DNA of 16,282 nt from Hyphomicrobiales bacterium (GTDB taxonomy: Bacteria > Pseudomonadota > Alphaproteobacteria > Rhizobiales > S144-23): positions 1-16,282 of the forward strand of contig WGBL01000354.1 of NCBI GenBank assembly GCA_015494375.1. The letters run 5' to 3'. This document shows positions 13,208 through 16,282 of this stretch, piece by piece; position 1 is the stretch's first letter, and the number at the start of each line of letters is the position of its first letter. The notes below the pieces were generated by a model. The model was not told the DNA's origin, searched no databases, and worked only from the letters and a program-made list of their open reading frames with translations. Both the position numbers and the translations under genes were made by a program.

Positions 13208-14512
13208 TCAGGGCCGTCCGAGACCGCTGTAGGTGAGCCCGGCTGCCTGCATGTGCTCGGGCGCGAAGACATTGCGCAAGTCGACGACGACGCGGCCGCG
13301 CATCGCGCTCTTGAGCGCTTCCGGCGCGAGGGCGCGGAACTCGTTCCACTCCGTTAGGACAACGACGACATCGGCGCCCTTGCAGGCCTCAAGCGCGCTG
13401 GTGCACCACTCGACGTCGGCGATGAGCTCTCTTGCGTTGGCGGCCGCGGCGGGGTCATAGGCCCTGATGCGCGCGCCCTTTTCCATGAGAAGCGGCAGAA
13501 TGACAAGGCTCGGCGCCTCGCGCATGTCGTCGGTGTTGGGTTTGAAGGACACGCCGAGGACGCCGATCACCAGCCCCTCGACGCTTCCGCCTGCGGCTTC
13601 CACAATCCGGCCGGCCATGGCGATCTTGCGCTCTTCATTGACGATCTGGACCTGTTCAAGAAGCGAGAGCGGTGTCTTGTGCTCACGCGCCGTACGCACG
13701 AGCGCCGCAATATCCTTGGGAAAGCATGAGCCGCCGAAGCCGGGGCCCGGATGCAAGAACTTGTCGCCGATGCGGCGATCGGCGCCGATGGCGCTCGCCA
13801 CCTGCTGGACGTCGGCGCCCACCTGCTCACAGAGGTCGGAGATTTCGTTAATGAAACTGATCTTGAGGGCGAGAAAGGCATTGGCCGCATATTTGGCGAG
13901 CTCGGCCGACTCGCGCGCAACGAACATCACAGGAGCCTTGCGCAAGGCGAGCGGCGCATAAAGCCGCGCCATCACCTCACGCGCGCGCTCATCGTCATGG
14001 CCCACAAGCACGCGATCGGGATGGGTGAAATCCTGGATGGCCGATCCCTCGCGCAGGAATTCCGGGTTGGAGCAGACCGAGAACGCCGCATCCGGCCGGA
14101 GCTCTTTGAGGCGCGCCTCGATCTTGCGGCTCGTGCCGACGGGGACGGTGGATTTGGTAGCGATGACCGTATAGCCGTCGAGATGCGGTGCCAGCTCCTC
14201 CACGGCATCGAATACGAATCGCAGATCGGCATAGCCGTCGCCCCGCCGCATCGGCGTGCCCACGGCAAGAAACACCACATCGGCCGCGGCGACGGCGCCC
14301 CCGAGCTCGTGCGTGAAGGAAAGGCGGCCCGCGCCCACATTGCGTGCCAGCAGATCATCGAGGCCGGGCTCATAGATGGGGACCCGGCCGCTCTTGAGGG
14401 CCTCGATCTTCTCGCGGTCGCTGTCGACGCAGGCCACGTGCCAGCCGAACTCCGAAAAGCACGCCGCCGAGACGAGCCCCACATAGCCTGCACCGATCAT
14501 GCAGATGTTCAT
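13208..14512 (-). CDS. ugd: UDP-glucose 6-dehydrogenase
   Basis: Oxidises UDP-glucose to UDP-glucuronate with two NAD+, feeding exopolysaccharide, lipid A and capsule synthesis in the cytoplasm. The 434-residue product is full length. It starts with the Rossmann loop MICMIGAGYVGLV-type at 1-13 (MNICMIGAGYVGLV). Then come VGTPMRRGDGYADL at 84-97, SNPEFLREGSAIQDF at 148-162, the AKYAANAFLALKISFINE helix at 206-223, and the catalytic cysteine C263 in PGFGGSCFPKD. The C-terminal UDP-binding domain contains GVSFKPNTDDMREAPS. The ATG at 14512 has GGAG eight bases upstream. The frame extends further upstream, but homology starts at MNIC. It is separated by 800 bp from the next minus-strand gene and divergent from the DUF3307 gene. 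No glycosyltransferase genes are nearby. Confidence 0.96.
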   Translation of the reverse strand: MNICMIGAGYVGLVSAACFSEFGWHVACVDSDREKIEALKSGRVPIYEPGLDDLLARNVGAGRLSFTHELGGAVAAADVVFLAVGTPMRRGDGYADLRFVFDAVEELAPHLDGYTVIATKSTVPVGTSRKIEARLKELRPDAAFSVCSNPEFLREGSAIQDFTHPDRVLVGHDDERAREVMARLYAPLALRKAPVMFVARESAELAKYAANAFLALKISFINEISDLCEQVGADVQQVASAIGADRRIGDKFLHPGPGFGGSCFPKDIAALVRTAREHKTPLSLLEQVQIVNEERKIAMAGRIVEAAGGSVEGLVIGVLGVSFKPNTDDMREAPSLVILPLLMEKGARIRAYDPAAAANARELIADVEWCTSALEACKGADVVVVLTEWNEFRALAPEALKSAMRGRVVVDLRNVFAPEHMQAAGLTYSGLGRP

Positions 14513-14872
14513 GACACAATCTCCGAATTGGCCCCGAACCCGAAAAAGCCCCGAAACGGCCATGCGGCGCTGTTTTCGGACTTGTGCCGGCGGCTTGACC
14601 GCGCGACAACGTGTCGGGTGGCCGGCGCGCGATGGGCTTTGGCCTTTCCGACAACGGCAAGGCTGAGCTCGCGAAGCGAGCCAAATCAGGCGAACCAAAT
14701 CGCGAACCGACCGCGGCGGGCGGCCGGCTCGGGTTCCCGAAAGCGATGGTCGGCCAGCTCGGGGTCGAGGCCCCCGCGGCTTGCGCGCCGCGCCTGCTCT
14801 TGAGGCGGTCGGGCCGCGCCAGCAGTGCGCCAAGCAGAGCCAGCCAAGCAGAGCCAAGAGAGTGCCGAGCCG
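14513..14872. other. Intergenic region between divergent ugd and DUF3307 genes
   Basis: About 360 bp without a supported gene. A long open frame on the plus strand (14611-15513) crosses it but overlaps the DUF3307 gene and its translation is arginine-rich with no family signal. A 14-bp direct repeat sits near the right end. Promoters for both flanking genes should be here but I could not assign them. Confidence 0.55.
14830..14857. repeat. 14-bp tandem duplication (two times seven)
   Basis: CCAAGCAGAGCCAG (14830-14843) and CCAAGCAGAGCCAA (14844-14857) differ at the last base only. The tract lies in the leader of the DUF3307 gene, ending 15 bp before its ATG. The unit length is twice the 7-bp period seen elsewhere in the window. 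Confidence 0.8.
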
Positions 14873-15253
14873 ATGTTGGAGCCCGATCAGCTGATACTTC
14901 TCGCGATTGCCTATCTACTCGTCAAGCACGCTTTGGGCGACTTCTTCCTGCAAACGTCCTATCAGTACAAGAACAAGGGGCGCTATGGGCATCCGGGCGG
15001 GCTTTTGCATGCGCTGATCCATATTGTGTTGACGGCACCCGTTTTTCTCCTCTTACCGGCTTCGGGCGGGCGGATGGCGGCCGTGCTCGTGGGCGAGTTC
15101 GTCCTCCATTATCATATCGACTGGCTCAAGGAGCGGCTGCTCGCGCGCGGCGGTTGGGATGTGGGGAGCGGTGCCTATTGGCGCGTCCTTGGGCTCGATC
15201 AACTCGTCCATGGTCTCACTTATGTGGCGGTCGTCTGGGCGATCTCGCCCTGA
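14873..15253 (+). CDS. DUF3307 family membrane protein
   Basis: A 126-residue integral membrane protein. Conserved polar residues lie inside or next to the helices in the DUF3307 pattern: H19, D23 and Q27 in KHALGDFFLQ; H46 and H50 in GGLLHALIH; H79, H81 and D83 in LHYHIDWLKE; D109 and H113 in LDQLVHGLTY. Helices are predicted at about 7-24, 43-61, 68-82 and 108-123. The repeated His/Asp pairs suggest a metal-dependent membrane enzyme, but no function is established for the family. The ATG at 14873 has AAGAGAG upstream. A GTG 16 codons earlier is open but has no family resemblance. Single-gene unit, divergent from ugd. Confidence 0.85.
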   Translation: MLEPDQLILLAIAYLLVKHALGDFFLQTSYQYKNKGRYGHPGGLLHALIHIVLTAPVFLLLPASGGRMAAVLVGEFVLHYHIDWLKERLLARGGWDVGSGAYWRVLGLDQLVHGLTYVAVVWAISP

Positions 15254-15471
15254 CGCCACCGCCAGGGTCACTCGGTTCGCTTTTTTCTGCTGCCAAAGCT
15301 CGGGTGATCGGCTCAGGAGCGTGGCTGATGGTCGAATGCCCATGCTTTCTGACGAACTGGGGCGAGAGCAAAGCGAGGCAGCAAACGAATACGAATTCGA
15401 GCCCGTCCGCCACCCTGTGGTCATTCGCCAGAGCTTCTCCAAATGTTGGGAGGTGCCGATATTGGGGGGAT

Positions 15472-15548
15472 TGGCGATCCCGGCAGGACTCGAACCTGCA
15501 ACCTGCGGATTAGAAGTCCGCTGCTCTATCCAGTTGAGCTACGGGACC
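15472..15548 (-). tRNA. tRNA-Arg (anticodon UCU)
   Basis: On the minus strand the 77 bases begin GGTCCCGTAGCTCAACTGGA and end CGGGATCG followed by an encoded CCA. The acceptor stem GGTCCCG pairs with CGGGATC (one G-U). The anticodon stem-loop CGGAC-TTCTAAT-CCGC places TCT at the anticodon, decoding AGA. The T arm GCAGG-TTCGAGT-CCTGC is perfect. It lies 67 bp after the start-distal end of the NDUFS4-like gene, on the same strand. Confidence 0.95.
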
Positions 15549-15605
15549 GACGAACGATTGTCGGGGGCTCTAACGCCCCTCGGCCGGAACTTGCTCGAGG
15601 CCTTT

Positions 15606-15621
15606 CTCAATGTGCTCAATG
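15606..15621 (-). repeat. 9-bp spaced duplication of the NDUFS4-like gene's stop region
   Basis: CATTGAG occurs at 15621-15615 (containing the stop TGA) and again at 15612-15606, exactly 9 bp apart. The second TGA is therefore in frame three codons downstream. Same logic as the duplication at the efp stop. Confidence 0.6.
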
Positions 15622-15921
15622 CGTCCAACAGCCCACCCGCCCATAGCGGAAGTTGTCGGCGTAGGACTTGGGCGTTATGCGGCGCGGCTTGGGCTCCAGC
15701 ACCCGGTAGGCAAGGCCGTTGCGCTTGGCATAGGCGATCGCCTGCTCTTTGGTGTCGAACCAGAGCTTGACCTGGGTCCGGGTCTCGTCGCTGCTGATCC
15801 AGCCCATCAGCGGGTCGGGCCGGCGCGGCGATTGGGGCTCGAATTCCAGCACCCAGTGTTTGGTGTTTGCAAGCCCCGACTGCATGGCGTTTCGTGCCGG
15901 CTTGTAAATTCTCGCAACCAT
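15616..15921 (-). CDS. NADH dehydrogenase (complex I) accessory subunit, NDUFS4/18-kDa family
   Basis: A 101-residue protein of the ETC complex I subunit family, the alphaproteobacterial homologue of mitochondrial NDUFS4. It binds at the interface of the NADH-oxidising and quinone-reducing arms of complex I on the cytoplasmic side. Family marks: ARIYKPARNAMQSG at 3-16; KHWVLEFEPQSPRRPDPLMGWISSDET at 21-47; WFDTKEQAIAYAKRNGLAYRVLEP at 54-77; and the C-terminal KSYADNFRYGR at 85-95. Length matches bacterial members. The ATG at 15921 has GAGG ten bases upstream. It stands alone between two tRNA genes, away from the nuo operon, as is usual for this gene in alphaproteobacteria. Confidence 0.93.
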   Translation of the reverse strand: MVARIYKPARNAMQSGLANTKHWVLEFEPQSPRRPDPLMGWISSDETRTQVKLWFDTKEQAIAYAKRNGLAYRVLEPKPRRITPKSYADNFRYGRVGCWTH

Positions 15922-16040
15922 GCCTTGGCGTCCTCGATGTTCGTCGCTGTTGCATCACCGGCCGGGCTCGGGCGCCGGTCCAACAGCGGCGCGGGCCTCC
16001 GAACGGTCCAATCTAAGTGCCGTCACCGCTCATCGGAGTT

Positions 16041-16117
16041 TGGTCGGGGCAGCAAGATTCGAACTTGCGACCCCCGGCTCCCAAAGCCGGTGCTCTACCA
16101 GACTGAGCTATGCCCCG
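16041..16117 (-). tRNA. tRNA-Pro (anticodon UGG)
   Basis: On the minus strand the 77 bases begin CGGGGCATAGCTCAGTCTGG and end TGCCCCGA followed by an encoded CCA. Acceptor stem CGGGGCA/TGCCCCG is perfect. The anticodon stem-loop CCGGC-TTTGGGA-GCCGG places TGG at the anticodon. The T arm GCAAG-TTCGAAT-CTTGC is perfect. Confidence 0.95.
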
Positions 16118-16193
16118 AGCGGCAGCGGAGTTGTGTCCCCGATGCCTGGTCGGTGCTGGCAGCAACGGGCCTCGACCAAAGGCGAACGGGCCC

Positions 16194-16282
16194 TGCCAGC
16201 GCCCACCGGCCGATGCCAGCGGCCCCGGATCCTGCCAATGGCCCCGGACCGTGCGAATGGCTCCGGCCCCCTACCAGCAGCC
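16194..16282. repeat. Degenerate 19-20 bp tandem repeat at the right edge
   Basis: Units begin with TGCC-like starts at 16194, 16214, 16233, 16252 and 16272 (spacing 20, 19, 19, 20). Consensus is roughly TGCCARYGGCCCCGGAYCC. The tract lies in the upstream region of tRNA-Pro (minus strand) and continues out of the window. No coding meaning seen. Confidence 0.65.

Noticed and set aside
14611..15513. 300-residue plus-strand open frame
   Set aside because: It overlaps the well-supported DUF3307 gene in another frame, extends into the tRNA-Arg gene, and its translation is rich in R, A, G and S with no family motif.
15472..16117. Integrated element between the two tRNA genes
   Set aside because: The only gene between them is the NDUFS4-like housekeeping gene. 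No integrase and no duplicated tRNA 3' end were found.

Overview
The window is high-GC chromosomal DNA that looks alphaproteobacterial, most likely order Hyphomicrobiales (Rhizobiales). The signs are a folK-rpoZ-rsh block next to a LabA-type NYN gene and a family 5 uracil-DNA glycosylase, an efp/suhB pair followed by a MotA/TolQ-like and OmpA/MotB-like pair, and a standalone NDUFS4-type complex I subunit. Genus-level placement is not possible from the sequence alone.

Layout. Minus strand, 1-3606: folK, then rpoZ, then the bifunctional (p)ppGpp synthetase/hydrolase rsh, which runs off the left edge before its expected ACT domain. Plus strand, 3749-9694: NYN nuclease-fold gene, uracil-DNA glycosylase, efp, suhB, a four-helix proton-channel-like protein, its OmpA-domain partner, and a small membrane-anchored protein of unknown function. 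Minus strand, 9840-14512: a short-chain dehydrogenase, a four-helix membrane protein with a C-terminal domain resembling the winged helix at the end of phage/plasmid primases, and UDP-glucose 6-dehydrogenase. Right end: DUF3307 membrane protein (plus), then tRNA-Arg(UCU), an NDUFS4-like gene and tRNA-Pro(UGG), all minus.

How the genes work together. rpoZ and rsh are tightly linked: the 11-bp repeat that starts at the rpoZ stop also supplies the rsh ribosome-binding site. The MotA-like and OmpA-like proteins are 11 bp apart and should form an inner-membrane, proton-driven complex that reaches peptidoglycan. Most of the rest is housekeeping (folate, translation, repair, sugar-nucleotide, respiration).

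The most unusual signals are outside the coding regions. (1) Short tandem repeats begin at or include the stop codon of several genes: period 7 at folK, the 9305 gene and the 11208 gene; period 9 at efp and the NDUFS4-like gene; period 11 at rpoZ. (2) Further period-7 tracts with different sequences sit in non-coding DNA, one of them directly before a strong terminator. (3) An 800-bp non-coding stretch (12411-13207) carries five TCCACA/TGTGGA cores within about 230 bp, including a perfect DnaA box, directly upstream of the membrane protein with the primase-like DNA-binding end. No insertion sequence, CRISPR array or recombinase gene was seen.
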